Below, piece by piece: positions 62,554 through 64,000 of a DNA stretch of 64,000 bases; the first letter of the stretch is position 1; every line of letters begins with the position of its first letter. This DNA comes from Zonotrichia leucophrys gambelii. Lineage: Eukaryota; Chordata; Aves; Passeriformes; Passerellidae. The stretch lies in contig NC_088170.1 in the NCBI RefSeq assembly GCF_028769735.1, positions 46,482,585-46,546,584 of the forward strand, in the 5' to 3' direction. The notes under the pieces are model-generated. The model searched no databases. It worked only from the letters and a program-made list of their open reading frames with translations, and had not been told where the DNA came from. The translations under genes were made by a program, and so were the position numbers.

Positions 62554-64000
62554 CTCCTGATTCTCAAATTTGTGTTTATTTTTAGTTTTTCATTTCAGTG
62601 GTGGGGAAACTAGTACAAGGGCTGCCTGAAAACAGCACCTGCAATCTGCCTGGGCAGCAGTTACACATAACTTTTTTCAGACACAGACCATTCTATGAGC
62701 TACCTGATCCTGTAAGGGCATGCACAAAACCCAGCCCATCTCCCTTTGAGCTGCCTTTCAGCTCCAAGTGTTGCCAGTTAAAGAATCTTCTCTGTTTATT
62801 CTGCTATGTTTTTCATTATGAAGCTTATGTATTGTCTTCTTTTCTTGCTCTTGTACTCAAAATGCTGAATTATTGGTCATGGTTCTGTGTGACCTGGTTC
62901 TGACGTTCTTAGTCTAGCTGCTATATTTTTGTTACATGGTATTTCAGGTACATCACTCTTTTGGAAAAGTACATTTCTTTTGTGAAGGAACTTCTATTGT
63001 GTGCCTGTTTTTCACAATATATATGTACGGTGCCTGCTGCAAATGATTGTCTGCTGTATACATAAAAATAAGGTGTTTTAATCATGATGTGCCCATCATT
63101 CCTGCTGGGCAATTTACAGTAAAAACTTTTAAAATGTTTAAAAGAAAAAAAGGAAGCACTGATATTCCTGGAAATTTTCTGTTCAAGGAGGTAAAAAACC
63201 AAAGCCCAGTCTTATTCAATACTGCCTATTGGAGAAAAGAAAATCCAAGTTTGTACTTTTCTCTTCTGTGTTTTCTGAGGCTCATCAAATGTAGGCTGTT
63301 TCATTTCAATGTCAGGAATGAAATGTCAGAATTACAGGCCTTACAAATTTTTCTGAGCCTCAGCAGCCAAACATAGAGCCAACTTGAGCTGACCTCCATT
63401 GATGAAGAGGAACAAAAGGAGTAAAACTCTACAGTTAAAAGTAGCGGAACCTAAGTGATGATATGATTTAAAAATCACAACTACAGCTTTCAGAAACAAA
63501 CAGGAAATGCCCATGATCTGGTAAATTTCAGTATGACATTTTGAAATTCCGAGGTACTAAGAAGTTTTCAAAGCCCAGGTTAAACTGTGAGAAAAGGGAT
63601 TTGTTTCCATCGGCTGGGTTATTTATTCCACACAAGTAGATTCTGACTTGTGATGAAGGCTCTCACTGCCTTAGGAATATGAGGTTAGTTCAAGCTGTCT
63701 TGATATCAAATAATAATTACATTCTTTATGACCTCTGTCATAAAGCATCCAAGAGATCAAAGGCCAAAATACTGTTGGTTCATTTTATGTTGATTTTGTT
63801 CAATGCTAGTAACAGATGGGACTTGGGTTTTTTCTTGTAAAGAAAAACTGCTTTAAGTGCAGGAAGCTGATTATTGCTTAATTTGTTGTGTCATTTTCAT
63901 AATTTATCTTTAGATTTTTCTTCCAAACATAACATAACCATAAGAATGGACATTTGATAACATGAAGGCATTTCCTAAATTTTCTAAGAAAAGGCACAAA

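Larger units (their letters stand above)
57951..64000. other. Gene-poor sequence at the right end of the window
   Basis: AT-rich DNA without a recognisable exon. Open frames reach 115 codons (59187-59534) and match nothing familiar. It contains a poly-A tract near 62530 and a TA repeat with palindromic flanks near 61640-61682. No FOXP2 zinc-finger, leucine-zipper or forkhead exon is present. Confidence 0.7.

Overview
This 64 kb window is vertebrate, almost certainly avian, nuclear DNA. It is AT-rich with very low coding density. Its introns have GT/AG borders, and it carries several short CR1-type LINE fragments of the kind typical of birds. There are no operons, CRISPR arrays or prokaryotic features. 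The species cannot be fixed from the sequence.

Two protein-coding genes can be supported. (1) PPP1R3A, the muscle glycogen-targeting subunit of protein phosphatase 1 (GM/RGL), lies on the minus strand. It can be assembled completely as four coding exons (36820-36027, 15518-15460, 15353-15217, 13004-10515) whose splice phases match. The product is 1159 residues, with an RVxF-type PP1-docking motif, a CBM21 glycogen-binding domain, a long acidic disordered middle and a C-terminal membrane anchor. (2) A single-exon forkhead gene lies on the plus strand at 43728-44576 (282 residues). Its forkhead domain and wing best fit the FOXQ2 class. It sits about 7 kb upstream of the PPP1R3A start, in divergent orientation, with a TATA box, a forkhead-type site upstream and a polyadenylation signal about 0.66 kb after the stop.

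Layout: 1-10.5 kb is sequence downstream of PPP1R3A, including its presumed 3' UTR. 10.5-36.8 kb is PPP1R3A, where intron 1 spans 20.5 kb and contains an old CR1/L3-like LINE remnant with recognisable reverse-transcriptase text. 36.8-43.5 kb is the intergenic space between the two genes' start points. 43.5-45.3 kb is the FOXQ2-like gene. 45.3-64 kb is gene-poor, with three small CR1 fragments, simple repeats and one CpG-rich island with a 19-bp minisatellite (about 57.3-57.95 kb) that may be a distal promoter. In mammals the gene beyond PPP1R3A on this side is FOXP2. No FOXP2 coding exon is visible here, so if synteny holds FOXP2 lies to the right of the window.

The most interesting element is the intact FOXQ2-like gene. 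As I recall the literature, this class is absent from placental mammals and specifies blue (SWS2) cones in zebrafish. The two genes are not expected to work in one pathway: PPP1R3A acts in striated-muscle glycogen metabolism, and the forkhead gene is a putative nuclear transcription factor.
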